Origin: Marsupella aquatica
Taxonomy: Eukaryota > Marchantiophyta
Length of the DNA: 64,000 nucleotides
Assembly: GCA_973895155.1 (NCBI GenBank)
Contig: OZ316899.1
Location: 15,066,001-15,130,000 of the forward strand
Direction of reading: 5' to 3'
The notes below the pieces were generated by a model. It saw only the letters and a list, made by a program, of their open reading frames with translations. It searched no databases and had not been told where the DNA came from. Shown piece by piece: positions 31,424 to 44,197 of the stretch. Position 1 is the stretch's first letter, and each line of letters begins with the position of its first letter. A program made the translations under genes and the position numbers.

Positions 31424-33755
31424 GGAAAGCCATGGTGGAGCTACAAACTGGGAAGGAGTTGAAGTGTGTTCGGTCAGATAACGGTGGCGAGTATAACTCC
31501 AATGAGTTTGACCAATTTGGTCGGGACCTTGGCCTCAAGCGTCATTACACTGCACCGGAGACCCCGCAACAAAATGGAGTGGCATAATGGTTGAATCGGA
31601 CATTGCTGGAGAAAGCACGCAGCATGCTATGTAGGTCCAAGTTGCCCAATAATTTTTGGGCTGAAGCTGTCAACCAAGCTGCATACGTTTACAACCTATC
31701 ACCACACAATAGTAAGTTGATGCAGACTCCATTTGAGTTGTGGTATAAGAGACCTGCTGATTCCTCTAGACTCCAAGTTTTTGGGTGTGCTGCCTGTGTT
31801 CACATTGAGCAGACACACAGGTCTAAGTTGGATCCCAAGTCTAAGAAATGTATTTTTCTAGGCTTTGGTCCGGGGCAAAAGAGCTACAAATTGTGGGATC
31901 TTGTCGATTGCAAGGCAGTTGTGAGCATAAATGTTGTTTTTGATGAAGAATGGTTGTCAAGAACCCGGGATGATTAGGAGGAGTAGGTGGAGGAACCCAC
32001 TATGGTGGAGCTTGATGGTGTTGAGGAAGCTATTGGTTCCTCTGGTAGAGGTGTAGTTCCTCAATTGAGGCGATCCACAAGGGCCAATCTTGGCCAACCC
32101 CCTGATAGATTTGGTTTTGCAGATCCTCGTGTTCATGTTGTTGAGCATGACAATGATCCTGGTGTTATATTGCTCACTGAAGATGGACACCCCTCTAGCT
32201 ATGAAGAAGCTATGGCCTCTCTATAGAAGGATAAGTGGATGGAGGCGATGTTGAAGGAGATGAATTCTTTGAAGAAGAATTCAACTTGGCGCTTAGTGGA
32301 CATGCCTTGCAGGACGACACTGGTTCCGTGTAGATGGTTGTATAAGAATAAGCAGGATGGCACTTACAAGGTACGCCTTGTGGCCAAAGGGTACACCCAG
32401 AAGGAGGGCTTGGACTACACAAAGATTTTCTCACCAGTTGTCAAACTCGCTACTATCCATGTTTTACTTGCAATTGTGGCATTCTATGATCTTGAGTTTG
32501 ATCAAATGGATGTAATTACTGCTTTCCTGCATGGATTGCTTGATGTGGAGATTTATATGGCTCAGCTTCCAGGTTTTATTGACGAGAAGACCAGACACTT
32601 GGTGTGTCAGCTCTTGCGCTTGTTATATGGATTGAAGCAGAGTCCCAGACAATGGAATAAGCATTTTGATTCCTTCATGTTATCACAGGGGTTCACGCGG
32701 AGTGAACATGATTGTTGTATTTACATGAAGGAGGTGGAGAATTACTCACGCTTTGGTTACATTGTGCTGGCACTGTACGTGGATGACATGCTGATCCTGG
32801 CTGAGAATAAGTCTGATGTTGCCCATCTGAAAGCAATGTTGAGTAAGGAGTTTTCAATGAAGGACTTGGGTCAGGCCAAGAAGATTTTAGGGATTCATCG
32901 TGATAGGGAGCAGAGGCAACTATGGTTGTCTCAGAGGCAGTATTTAGAGAAAGTACTTGCCAAGTATGGGATGGAGAATGCAAAACCAGTTGGTACTCCA
33001 TTGGCTTCCCACTTTAAAGTCTCAAATAATGTTTGCCCTTCTAGTGAGAGTGATAGACTGGCGATGAAACAGGTTCCCTATGATAGTGTTGTGGGTAGTT
33101 TGATGTATGCAATGACATGCACTAGACCTGGCATTGCCCACACCGTTAGCATTTTGAGTAGATTTATGGCAAACCCTGGTAAACTTCATTGGGAAGCAGT
33201 GAAGTGGGTTTTGCGATATCTGAAAGGTACCTTAGATTGTGGGATTCTATTTGACGGTAAAGCAGACTCTACATTAGAGTTGGGAGGTTTTTGTAGATTT
33301 AGATTATGCTGGTAATTTGGATAACAGGAAGTCTACTACAGGCTATGTGTATATGCTGGGTGGAGGTTGTATCAGCTGGAAGTCGGCAACTCAATCCCGT
33401 GTTGCATTGTCTACTACTGAGGCTGAGTACATGGCTGCCTGCGAGGCAACCAAGGAGCTGATCTGGCTACGGAGATTGGTGAGTGATTTGGGTCTTTCAC
33501 ATGAAAGACCGGTGCTGTTGTGTGATACTCAAAGTGCTTTGCATCTGGCTAAACCCTGTGTTCCATGCAAGGACAAAGCACATTGATATTTGTTATCACT
33601 TCATCCGTGAGGTGATTGAGATAAAGCAGATGTTTATGGAGAAGGTGGCTTCAGAGGAGAATGCAGCAGACATGCTTACTAAAATTTTACCTACCAGTAG
33701 TTTTAGTCATTGTGTGGATATAATTAATGTTAGTGCCAAACCGGAGACTATGTAG
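31424..33755 (+). pseudogene. Copia integrase C-terminal half, reverse transcriptase and RNase H
   Basis: Continues the copia polyprotein right after transposon X. WKAMVELQTGKELK follows directly on IFKE from the left side, then VRSDNGGEY (second Asp), TPQQNGVA, and a stop at 31585-31587. The integrase tail ends at FDEEWLS. Further stops lie at 31976, 31984 and 32224. The reverse transcriptase has WRLVDMPCRT, VRLVAKGYTQKEGLDY, VVKLATIHVLLAI, LLYGLKQSPRQW and the catalytic YVDD box near 32780. RNase H reads SWKSATQSRVALSTTEAEYM after a +1 shift near 33300. The KQSPRxW spelling marks a different copia branch from the element at 1-1607. Confidence 0.93.
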
Positions 33756-33810
33756 ATATGTTACTTAGTTACATATTGTATATCACCTGACTCATTGTGT
33801 GAACTAGAAT

Positions 33811-33822
33811 CAAGGTGGAGAT
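33811..33822 (+). other. Copia polypurine tract
   Basis: CAAGGTGGAGAT immediately before the 3' LTR at 33823, the typical plus-strand priming site of this copia branch. Confidence 0.85.
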
Positions 33823-34119
33823 TGTTAGGAATTGACTCGAGTTCTCGACTATAGTTAGTTTGGCCTTACTAGGGTTAATTGACCCTTGGTTAGTTTAGGA
33901 TAAGATCCACTTATTTAGGCCCACACATCTTAGTCCCCCTTGGGGGGTATAGATTGGAGGGAGAGCATTCTCTCCCTCATTCTTCACATGTTCAATCTCA
34001 TGAGCTATGGATCCTTCAAGAGTTTCTCCATGATCGTGATGTCTTGTTGGTGTAGTGTGAGATTGAGTGCTCTCATGTTCCACATTGCTGTCTAGTCTGG
34101 AGTTGACGGTTTTCCTACA
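33823..34119 (+). repeat. Copia 3' LTR
   Basis: 297 bases matching 9815-10111 with about eight differences. Followed by TGTAG (34120-34124), the second copy of the target duplication. Confidence 0.96.
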
Positions 34120-34214
34120 TGTAGGTACTCACTTATTGATTCACATGAAGTCTTGTGGAAACAGCTTATTACATTTGGAACTTTTTGTGGCACTATAATG
34201 ATACAAGTTCAATC

Positions 34215-34730
34215 CCCGTGTATTGCACGAAAGATGTTGTTAAGTAAAAGATGTCATTACACAAAAGATATTTTTAAGTAAATAAATCATTGCGCAAAAG
34301 ATGTTGTCAAGTAAAAGATGTAGGTAAGCAAAAGATGTTGTTAAGAAAATATGTGGTTGCTCAAAAGATGTTGTTAAGTAAATATGTAGTTGCTCACAAA
34401 ATGTTGTTAAGTAAAATATGTCGTTGTGCAAAAGATGTCGTTAAGTAAAAGATGTCAATGTTGCGCAAAACATGTTGTTAAGTAAAATATGTGGTTGCTC
34501 AAAAGATGTCATTAAGTAAAATAGTAGTTGCTCAAAAGATGGCGTTACATGTAATTTACTAAAATGTATTGTTCATGAAAAGATGTCAATGCATAATAGA
34601 TGACCTTGTGCTAAAGATGTAGTTGAGAAAAATTAGGGTGCAAAAGATAGCTTGACTAACAGATTTTATTTGTTAAAAGATCTCATTGCATAAAAATGTC
34701 ATCAAGTACAAGATGTCATGACAAAGAGAG
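34215..34730. repeat. Degenerate tandem repeat, AAGATGT...GTTAAGTAAA
   Basis: About 15 loosely spaced units of 25-40 bases with GATGTTGTTAAGTAAA and GTTGCTCAAAAGATG words, all in one orientation. AT-rich, non-coding. Confidence 0.8.
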
Positions 34731-34800
34731 ATGACATTGACCACCAAAGTATAACAAAGTGAGAATCATTTTTTACTTTATTTAAAAAAATCCTTTCAAA

Positions 34801-34830
34801 GCTTAACCCCCCCCCCCCCCTCCCGCTTTC
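34801..34830. repeat. Poly-C tract
   Basis: A run of about 14 C residues followed by TCCCGC, in an AT-rich context. A similar run lies near 46088. Confidence 0.8.
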
Positions 34831-34959
34831 TTCTGGTTCCCTTCTTTTGCTCTTTTTTAAGCTCCTTGTTCTCTCATTGATTAGATTGTGCACTAATTTA
34901 TTGACTATCTAACATTTGCAACTAAACTCCTATCATTATACAGCAGCACCTGTACGCAT

Positions 34960-35110
34960 GAAAGATATAGCATGGATGGTAGAAAGAGAAACATGGTATT
35001 GCATGGATGGTAGAAGGAAGAGCGCTGCAGGGTGTAGCATGCATGATATAACATGGATGGTAGAGGGAAAACATGGTATAGCATGGATGGTTGAGGGAGG
35101 AGCATGGTAT
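34960..35110. repeat. Tandem repeat with AGCATGGATGGTAGA units
   Basis: Five copies of ATAGCATGGATGGTAGA-like units at 25-40 base spacing, interspersed with AACATGGTAT words. Non-coding. Confidence 0.8.
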
Positions 35111-38100
35111 AGCACTTTGTATAGAAGAGTTTGTCTTTTTTCTTCTAGCTTGGAAAAGCTAGCATCTACTTTTTCATTCACACCAAATATTAATCACTCT
35201 TTCTTTAGTCCTTCCACTTTTTGCAGTTTTTGTTTTTTTCCAAAAAGCCACTCCAAATTTGAATGACAACCACCGCATAAAAAGGCGTAACATGTTATTA
35301 TAGTTTCTGATTGAAACTTAGAGTAAGTTTTAGCTCTGCTTGCAGTAAACTAGAGGATCATCTTTTGCTTCTGAATGAGAATTGGTATCTTTTGGAGTCA
35401 CCTCGGTCACTTTTTGCCTCGCTTTTTGCAATGAAGCATTTTTCAGTCTGCTTCCCAATTTATGAAAAATTGAAGTCATTTTTGACAAAAAAAGTGTTTG
35501 CGAGGCCGCTTCACATTTGAAGAGGGGGCTATGTGGAAGGAAGATAATAAGGAAAGTGATAATTATTCTCAACTTTTTTTCTTTTTGCTATCCCTTGGAG
35601 ATCACTTGAGACATAACAAAATTCTTTCCATAATTTTTGGCTTTTGAAAAGGAGATATGAAGAAGATAAGAAAGATACAACTTTGATGAAGAATTGCCTT
35701 GGATGGAGTTAAACAATCGCTTTGAAGAAAAGGATCAAAAAATTGCTTTGAGCAAGGAATAGCTTTGGAATTTGATGGCAAGTTTGAAAGAAGATTGTGA
35801 ATCCGCCTGATGCCGGTTGAAGGAGTTTGTAGGTTTGCTGGAAAGCTATTTCCAAGAGTTTCAAGGAGAAATTTTGAGCCACTCAAAAACAACAACTTGA
35901 AAATGTCTCAAACCAATTTCATGTAGGAGTTTTGGTTATTTTCCCCTTAAAACATTTTATACCTCTTTTTCCTCATTTGAGCCTCTCTCTTAGTTAAGTA
36001 GGAGTAAGATACAAAGTGACTTAACTGGTCACCCTTAGCAATTTAGATATAGAGAGGTTTAGATTCATCGGTCCCTACTTTTAGATAGGATTAGGTTTTT
36101 AGTCTTTTGGAGCTTTTGGCATCTCCAAGCTATTGAGGGAGACTTACATTTGGACTCCCATGAAAAATATTGGTGTCACTTCTTCTAAATTCATCCTTGA
36201 CCAATTTGGGTCTTTCTCTCACCCAAACTTTGGGCTTAGGAGAGAAGATTGAGTAAAGGGGATTTGTACCACCATTTTGTGTTGAATTCATCAATGTCAT
36301 TTACTCAGTTGTTAACTCAAGCTTGGAATGAATGTATGAATTGTAGGAAATCAATTTGCTATGGATCATTAAAGAAAAGCTTTGAAATCTAGTACTTAGA
36401 AAATAGTATTGAGTTTTATGACTTAAAACCAATCTCCTTAAAGAGTATATGGCAGTCATAGATGAAAGAAAACAAATTATTTATTGAGAAGGAGAATAGT
36501 TTAATATCAACCACCTAAGCAAAACCTAAGTAAGAATTGTTCTAGGATTCTGTGTGTAGAAAAAAGTAAAGAAGTCACTTTATGATTTCGAGTTACATAA
36601 ATCAAGCATAAATAGTTTCACTTATTCCCTATGGAAACAAATTCAGGTCCTTTAGACACACATCACATACTTTTGTGTTCTTGCACTTACCACGTGCAGC
36701 ATAAGGACAAACAACGAGCTTCCACTTGCTGGAGGTTTGACCTTTTGGAGAGGGCTTGTTATCGCTGCAGAGAGACTAAGTGATCATAGCGGGAAGGAAA
36801 TTACAAGTTGTCGCTCAGATGTTGGTAAAGAAATATGAGGATAGTGAGCCGGCTGTGTTGAGGTGAGAGCAGGAATAGTCGGCCATTGGGCTGAGACGCA
36901 GGGAGAAGGGAGCAGACTGATAAAAGGAAAGAGTAAGAATGGGAACCAACTGAACTTGGGACCTTTGTAGGTGAGGTTTTTGGGGACTTGATATGGCTCT
37001 GCAAGACAGGCAAGGCATTCATACCGCATGCCGGATGATGGACCGGTTGAAGGTGGCACTTAAACAGTGAGGAAACAAATCATTCAAAGTCACGCTCCTT
37101 TCTCATGGGTAGGAGATGCCCCTGAGGTAGATTTTGATAGGATCTTTGGCATCAAATCTGAGGTGAAGTCCAGAATTTGACTAGCACCTGCATTGGATTT
37201 CTTTAACAGTACTGTGGTTTGCATTGGACTAAGTAATTTGTGGGGAAGTAAACTGTCAATTTAAACCCTGCTATTTTGGACAGTTGCTTGGGGGAATGTA
37301 GATGTGACCATGGAGGTTGGAGAGTACAGAAGTGAGGATGGAGTTGTCTTGTCATGTTTGGAATCCTCAGGGAAATGACAGCAGATTGGGGGCTAGTTTG
37401 TTTGCTCGGAATGTCTTGTCTACTGTTCCTAGCAGATTTTTGTTGTGACAAGAATATGCATTAGAAGAAGGATTATTTTCCTGATATTTCTTGATAACAA
37501 TTTCCTTGTTACAAAAGAAACTTGTATGGTTCACCTTTTCCTGTTTGCTCACTTGTTACAATTACCCATCAGAATGGACCTAAAGTTAAAGGATGAATGG
37601 GTGAGTGATTTGGAGGAGTGGAGTTGATTGTGTTTACCCAAGGAAGAAAAGCCAGTTAATTATTTTCATCTAATTCTTTCAACCTGGAGAGACGATCAAT
37701 TAAATTTTGTGGTTTACTGAGGTTTTTTCCAATTCTTTCAATCTAGTGAGGTTCGCCCCATGCATAATCTGTGATCCAAATATGGTTGTAGTCAGATTCA
37801 TTAATTGGAGAAACATTTATCGTTGTTTTTAATAATTTCATTATTTGTTTTGGGATTATCGTAGCACTAGGAGAATAAACACCTCAGTAAAGTCTTTCAA
37901 AAGCATAAATATTTTCCTCCTGTTACACGTGCTCTGTAGGATACTTAGACAAGTTCTTTACCTCTCCCGGAAGTTCAGTTAATTCCACAAGTAAGTCTAA
38001 TTATTCATGGGGTGGAATAAATTTCTCCGTGAGTTTCACTAGGCCTTAAACCCTAAACCCTAAAGCACAGATTTTACAAACCAATTTGTAGGCGGATAGG

Positions 38101-38150
38101 AAAACATTCTCACATCCAATGTTTGCTGCAGAGGGCACAAAACAAATTCA
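35111..38150. other. Intergenic sequence without a recognisable gene
   Basis: AT-rich. Short frames on both strands lack any family motif. The stretch 36030-36330 has the look of an LTR (long untranslated, GGGTCTTTCTCTCACCC-type words), but no boundaries or duplications were found. Two and a half telomere-like TAAACCC units occur at 38046-38065. Confidence 0.4.
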
Positions 38151-38765
38151 ATGTTCAGGGATTCTTCACAAAAAATGACTCCAAGCTACTTGAGGCCCTT
38201 GCAGAAACTCTTCTCTCTACAGAAAACCGGACTTGAAAAAAAACTTCTTCCAACTTGCATAACAAACTGAGAGAACTCAGACCGAGTAGACTTCCAAGGA
38301 GATATCCTTTTCCATTATGTAAGTTTTGTCGACAAAGCCTTGCATTACAAATAAGGAGCTGTCTAACCTGCAACGAACCAGACTTGTTGACGTGTCTGAA
38401 AGAATGCGGAAATAAATGGCATTACGAACATGCATGGATTAACTATGTACCGATGGATAAAATAGCATCATAATCCTCATTGTGAACGCATGGCGACTCT
38501 TCACTAAAACAATGAGCAGAACCACTTCAGTGCTAATACCGAACATGCGTGTCTTGGCGGCAGATTTATAGCCTGCCCCACTAGAAGATACGATTTTTCA
38601 GAACATCATCAACTAACTCAGCAGTTATTATTCTAATTAGAAATAGCAGCGAACAATCAACGTCAAAATCCTCAATGCAATCCACTGGAAACTTGAGGCA
38701 ACACCTTTATCAGCCTCGGTCCTTTTGTGTGCACGATGAAGTCATCTACTTTGGTGTACATCGTA

Positions 38766-41324
38766 TCAAATTCCAACAGCCTTCTCTTTAAATTTCTGAA
38801 GAGAAGGAGAGACCTCTGCAGCAAGGGGTCCACTAGCTGAATTTGATTCAGAGCCTTCGTCAGCTGCCAAAAGCTCCTCGCCATACTTTACAGTATCCAG
38901 CTTCAGCTTCTTCGAGTTTGGTTCACCATTTTCTTGCTTAATGCGGGTCGGAACCACCCTGTTATCCTCCCCTTTCAACAACTCCACAACCTCAAGCATA
39001 GTAGGTCTGTTTTCTGGAGTATTTTGAGCACACATGGTTGCCACCTGTACCACTCTTCTGAGCTCTGCCTCGGCAAACCTTCCATTCAGCTTGGGATCAA
39101 CCAATTCATCCAACTTTCCATGGAATACTAGTGGTGCTGCCCACTCCACAATAGTCCTCTTAGTTGGCCCAAGCTTCTCAATTGGCTTCTTTCCACTTAT
39201 CAATTCAAGCAGCAAAATTCCAAAACTGTACACATCACAACTCTCCGACACTTTCCCCCACATGGCGTACTCAGGAGCAAGGTACCCTAGAGTCCCTTTG
39301 ACGCGGGTCGTCACGTGTGTGGCCCCGTCAGGTATCAGCTTAGCAAAACCGAAATCTGCAACTTGAGCGTTAAAACTTGAATCCAAAAGAACATTGCTCG
39401 CCTTTACATCCCTATGTATGATGTGAGGCGTTGCAAAGTGATGCAAATACCTGCGAAATAAAATCAACCAACAATAGTCACCACAATTATATGATAACAA
39501 ACTCAGTTTTTACCCCCAATGTTCTTTAAATTCGCCTCCCGAGAGGGGAAGAGGCGGGGCGCGGCCCAGGAGAATGAACTATTCTGCATTGACTCGGTAC
39601 AGACACGCAAGTAACTAGCTAACAGAAGTAGCTGCATGCAGCCCATGACGAAGCTTTCGAAAACTCTAGCAAGTCTGTTACGTGAAGGTTCTACACCAGC
39701 CTTCAAGATAATGAGGAAGTACAAGATTCAGTGTTTTAGACCTCGGAATCTGAATTTAGGGCACAAAACACTTACGCCAGGCCCTCTGCTGACCCTATTG
39801 CAATGCTCATTCTTCTTCCCCAGTCAAGAAGAGAGTCCGAAGCATATTGCCCGTGAAGATGCGATAGCAGGCTCAGATTGGGCATGTAGTCATAGACAAT
39901 AAGACGTTCCTGCCCTTCAGCACAATAGCCACGTAAGCTCAGCAGATTTTTGTGACGAACTCGTCCGAGGATTTCAACCTCCACGGCAAACTCCATTTCA
40001 GCTTTTGTACTCCATACTTTCAACCTCTTTACGGCGATCTGCAATAACAGCAACGGTACATCAAAGGCAAGATGTCACCGCTAACAGGATAATGGCTCGA
40101 TATCAAATGACGACCACAACTCTCATCTTTACAAATGACGTGTTTGGGAAGCAAGAAATAGAGACGAAAGGTCAAGTCACCTACTTGCGAACCATCCCAC
40201 AGTTGACCCCAATAAACACTTCCAAATCCTCCTTCACCAAGCTTGTTGTCGTAGTTGAAATTGTTAGTGGCAGCATGGAGTTCCTTCAGAGAGAAAATAC
40301 GCCAGGTACTACCTTTTCTATCAGCTACATCTCTGCATACGTGAACGTATAATTTAAGATACATAACTTCAAAGTAAGACCAAAGCCAGATACAATTAGG
40401 GATTTCATTAAAGCTATTACAATGGCTTGGCGTTAGTCAATAGTGTCACCCCTTGCACATTAAAAATTCGTGTTTACCAAATGGAAGTAGTAGTGATCCA
40501 AGGATGTTTTTCGTTAAGTAGATAAGAACGCACATCCACGATCAATCTGGAGCTTATCTACAACTCGCGACTCAGCAGATTACCAAAACACTTCCGGATC
40601 AACCTTTATAAATCAGCAGTACAAGTACTTTTATGCCATCTTTAAAAGAGCTTTGCTCCATCCTGACGATACAATGGACAGCGAACAAACACCCCATACT
40701 TGAATTGACATAGTTTCCTCGCACGATCACTGGAGAACTCCTTAGACAACAAGCTAAACCTCGAATGCTTCACAGTAGCGCTGAAGGATGGGTCAGGAAT
40801 CTATGGATGTCAAGAGATGATAGTAGCTTCAGCAGATTTGTGACCCAAGATTACAAAACATCAATGTCCATTCACGTTCTCTTCTGCAACTCCTCTCTAC
40901 AGAATAACCGTTCACGTTATGCCATTAAGGAAAACAGATGTATATTATCCTCCGGATGAAGTGAATAATCCACCAGGTATTCTTTCGGAAAGCTTCTTTC
41001 CATTTCATAATGACTTCGAACGAAAACGCACGATAGTGACAGGGTAGAAGTAGCAGCATCTGCTAACACGGCACTTCCCCTCGAATACGAGAATCCACCT
41101 TGAACGCGAGTTTCCACTGCAGATTCCATCGTAACGTCGCCGGCACTGAGAATTGCAAGTAAGGTTGCAAGAAACAAGGGAAACACAGACAAAATGGTGA
41201 AGGCAAATTGGTGACAAGTGCGTGCCACAATTACGCGTTAGCAAGAGGAAAATCTTAAATGAAAAGTTGAGACTTACCCTCCGCCGCCTCCTGAACAACA
41301 AAAAAGTTTTGCGAACAATGCCAT
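38766..41324 (-). CDS. PTI1-like receptor-like cytoplasmic kinase (At3g15890-like), four exons
   Basis: Protein Ser/Thr (possibly dual-specificity) kinase acting in cytosolic signalling at the membrane. Exons on the minus strand: 41324-41278, 40332-40185, 40038-39776 and 39450-38766. They sum to 1143 bases, in frame, giving 380 residues and a TGA; At3g15890-type proteins are about 360. All introns have GT-AG ends (donors GTAAGT, GTAGGT, GTAAGT). The start gives MALFAKLFCCSGGGG, whose Cys-Cys pair could be palmitoylated. Motifs: TWRIFSLKELHAATNNFNYD, glycine loop GEGGFGSVYWGQ (48-59), catalytic Lys69 in IAVK, HRD Asp167 in HRDVKASN, DFG Asp185 and APE at 211-213. The C-terminal 60 residues are Ser/Glu-rich. 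All key residues are present. It is the only apparently functional gene in the window. Exon 1 is inferred from splice phase and the CCSG pattern. Confidence 0.92.
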
Positions 41325-42300
41325 GCTCCTCACGCTCGCTTCACTGGATCGTCTCTCCGCACACTATAATTAGCGATCAGCCTACCAGTAGCCGCAGTTT
41401 AATTAACTACTAGGATAGTCTCAGAGTGGGTCAAACCCTCTAGTAGGTCTATCTTTATCAAGCCTTCCAAGATGTGTTCCAAGTCGCGTATTTGCGACCG
41501 GAACAACAATCCCATTCTGACATTGTAAATTCTATTACCTCTTCTGTGGTGGTAGTGGCTCCAGTCCGACTCTCGGCCTATCCAAAGTTCAAATGAAAAA
41601 TCCTGCAAAGTACCACAGACGGGAGTTGAAGGCAATCCTGCTTTCTCTTGAACAGTTAGTGCGACAGGTCTTGCGCGCTACACGTTGTCCCTGCGCAGCG
41701 AAGGTTTCAGAGCGCAACTTACATAGCCAAACCAGGAGATTGCAGAAACCAGTGGAAGAATCTACAATATGACTTCTCATACTATGAAAACCAAGAACCT
41801 CGTTGCTCTACGCTCTTAAATTGTGTAAGGTTGGCTGATTCGCTCGACTCTGTGTCTTTTTGTTGTCGTGAAACGAATGCTAACAGCAGTAAACTCAATT
41901 ACAGCAAGGAAAAAGGCTACAGCCACAAGACAACACTGGACTCCATGTTAGAACGCACGAGCTTGTGATAAAGCCGAAGTTTTGCGTGGGACTCACCCAC
42001 CAATTGAAATGCAGCCCTCCACTCTCTGGTTGAGCCACGTGGGCATAGGTGCTCCGACCTTAGGACTGAAAAAGTTGAGTAGTCTGCCCTCGGATCTTGC
42101 ACGTAATTCTCCTAATGGTTTCAGGTTACCTACCTGTAACCTAGTTCAGGTCAAGTTAGAGGTTCTTGCAAATTTATAAAATCAGAGATAATTATACATA
42201 ATCAATTAAATCATATTTGTTGGATTTTATTTAGTAATAGTGAAGATTGTGCAAGGTGCATTATCACTCACTAGCCCCATGACCCGTTCTTTGAACTTAA
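41325..42300. other. Upstream region of the kinase gene
   Basis: No gene. The first 100 bases upstream of the ATG (on the minus strand) contain TAATTATAGTG, a possible TATA-like element but very near the start codon. The rest is ordinary sequence running up to element Y. Confidence 0.35.
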
Positions 42301-42917
42301 ATAGGATATATACTTAGTGGACCTCCAAATGCAACTTTTTCTCTTAATGGACCAAAAGTTGCACTTTCTCCCAGTGGACCCCAACGTTCAGATTCCCTCC
42401 CAATGGACCTCCGGGCCCACTCCATACAAGCATGTTCTTTTGAAACACCTTATCACACAGTTCAGGTCCACTACGTACCCTGTGGACACCGTGGTTGGTC
42501 ATGTGTAGTAGGCCGTCGATAACGTTGCAGTCCACAAGCGTCGTAGCCTGGCTGCAATCAAGGGCCACAGCACAATGGCTTCCTAGTTTTTGTGGCTATT
42601 GTATTCAAAACTACAATTGAACAAGTTTGCGGCGGCATTAGAGCACGCAAGGCCTTCGTGCCCCGGCCTCAAAGTATTTCAGATTGCATTGGAGCTTGCA
42701 AGCGCCGTACCTCCGCTAACCTCCTTGCTTTTATGAAGACATTGTTCATAATGTATACAACTTTTAAAGGAATTTTCAAAATTCAAATGTGCCCGCCCTT
42801 TATGGAACCCTTTCAAAACCTGTTTTGTTGTCATTCGGTTTGTTTCTCGATGTTTTCTCATGTTGCTTGTTCCTGCTCATGTTGTTGGTTCCTGTTGTTC
42901 ATGCTCGTGTTCTTGCT

Positions 42918-43340
42918 ATGTCGACCCTTGAGGATGTGCAAATTGCAATGAAGGAGCGGCCAGACAACATCATTGGGCCAATCCTGGTATATGTTTGTGA
43001 TTTTGCCTCTGATTTCTTGTGGCCCGGAAAGTTCACTTACAGAGGTTGTAGGCATGGGATTGGCGGTATTTTGGTTTGTTGGAAGTCCATTGAAACAGCG
43101 GAGCAATGCAACCACGACCCAATGCTAGACGGGAACAATTGTCATTTGTATAGGTTCCAAATTTTCATGGTTGATGTGTATGAGAACATTGGGCCATTCA
43201 AGGCCACAATCTTTCAAGTTGCACGAGAGCTTGCGGAGATGAATGCTGACAAATTTGCAGAGTATGGTACCATTCGCCAACTTGAGACAATGCACAAGCA
43301 AATTGCTCAGATCGATCACATATTGTCTAGTGTGGATTAA
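42918..43340 (+). CDS. Unknown protein in element Y
   Basis: Open frame of 140 codons from ATG 42918 (MSTLEDVQIAMKERPDNIIG), or 183 codons from 42789 with a hydrophobic leader (CLFLLMLLVPVVHARVLAM). The longer start would give a signal-peptide-like N-terminus. The middle has a Cys/Gly-rich block (YRGCRHGIGGILVCWKSIE); the C-terminal third is helical (MNADKFAEYGTIRQLETM). I do not recognise the family. No transposase motif. The frame is intact, unlike most others here, so a short protein is possible. An exon of a larger gene is an alternative. Confidence 0.4.
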   Translation: MSTLEDVQIAMKERPDNIIGPILVYVCDFASDFLWPGKFTYRGCRHGIGGILVCWKSIETAEQCNHDPMLDGNNCHLYRFQIFMVDVYENIGPFKATIFQVARELAEMNADKFAEYGTIRQLETMHKQIAQIDHILSSVD

Positions 43341-44192
43341 AGTAGGACAACACTCTGCTATTGTAAATAAGCTTGTTGTTGAACATAGACATTGCCCTCC
43401 TAGTCGTGCCCCTGTGTAAATAAGAGTTGAGAAAGTGATCAGCAAAAGCAATCTTGTGGATGTTGATGTCCTGATGTAGTAGGTGGGGGTGACTGCAACA
43501 ATGATTTCAAAGTTTTGTTTGTCCACCATCGACTCCGCCGAAGAGAAATAATAAGGATTTTGTGCCATGAAGAATACATTTTGGTTGTTGTATTCTTGTT
43601 ATTTCTTCAAGAGATTGGTGGGTTGGGATGATGATTTTGTGTCATTTAGCATTTTCTTGAGCTTCAATGATGAATAGTTTACATTTGAGGTGAATATTGG
43701 AGGAGCCCTTGCATAATTTTGAAAATGTGTAATTGGTACTTTCTATTGTGTTATGATCCTACAAAGTTGTTTATGTATTCACTGAACTCTCTATTATGTA
43801 CGTAACACATTGCACCATTCTTTTGTATGTTGAGAATATCTAGAATATAGAATTTTACATGGTTATATATTCTTTAAACTCTATTTCATGTAACACGTCT
43901 TAACATTTGTTTCTTTCATGAGAATACATGTTGAAAGACAACATGGTTCACAACTTGGGGAAAGTTATAGCCCTATTTTGTCACCAATGTGTTCTTGATA
44001 ATAAATTTGAACTGATCAATATGCCTATGTCAGTGTGTATTGTTGTTGGATTTAGTAAATAATATCCAATGTTGCTTGATTTCTTGCTCTCTTTGAAGAC
44101 TGTACACTTGCATGATCTGTTTCAAAAATGAATAGAGTAGACAAGAATGCACAAACCATGATTGGAGGGTATACATATTGCACAATGTATTC
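43341..44192. other. Element Y interior, no gene recognised
   Basis: AT-rich sequence between the ORF and the solo LTR; likely 3' untranslated or decayed transposon sequence. Confidence 0.4.
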
Positions 44193-44197
44193 ATTAC

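Larger units (their letters stand above)
9815..34119 (+). mobile_element. Ty1/copia retrotransposon interrupted by transposon X
   Basis: Complete element bounded by 297-bp LTRs and flanked by the 5-bp duplication TGTAG (9810-9814 and 34120-34124). It has a tRNA-Met primer site, a long leader, gag, protease, integrase, reverse transcriptase, RNase H and a polypurine tract. Without the 18,240-bp X insertion and its 4-bp duplication it would be about 6.06 kb. The two LTRs differ at about 8 of 297 positions by eye, so insertion was fairly old. Several nonsense changes make it inactive. Confidence 0.95.

Noticed and set aside
36030-36330. Possible solo LTR
   Set aside because: Composition is suggestive but no TG...CA ends, target duplication or second copy could be found.
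38041-38070. Telomere-like TAAACCCTAAACCC repeats (also near 49135)
   Set aside because: Only two to three units; too short for an interstitial telomere array.
40917-41228. Signal-peptide-like frame upstream of the kinase as its first exon
   Set aside because: It lies inside the first intron of the supported four-exon model; exon 41324-41278 joins in phase and gives the expected CCSG N-terminus.
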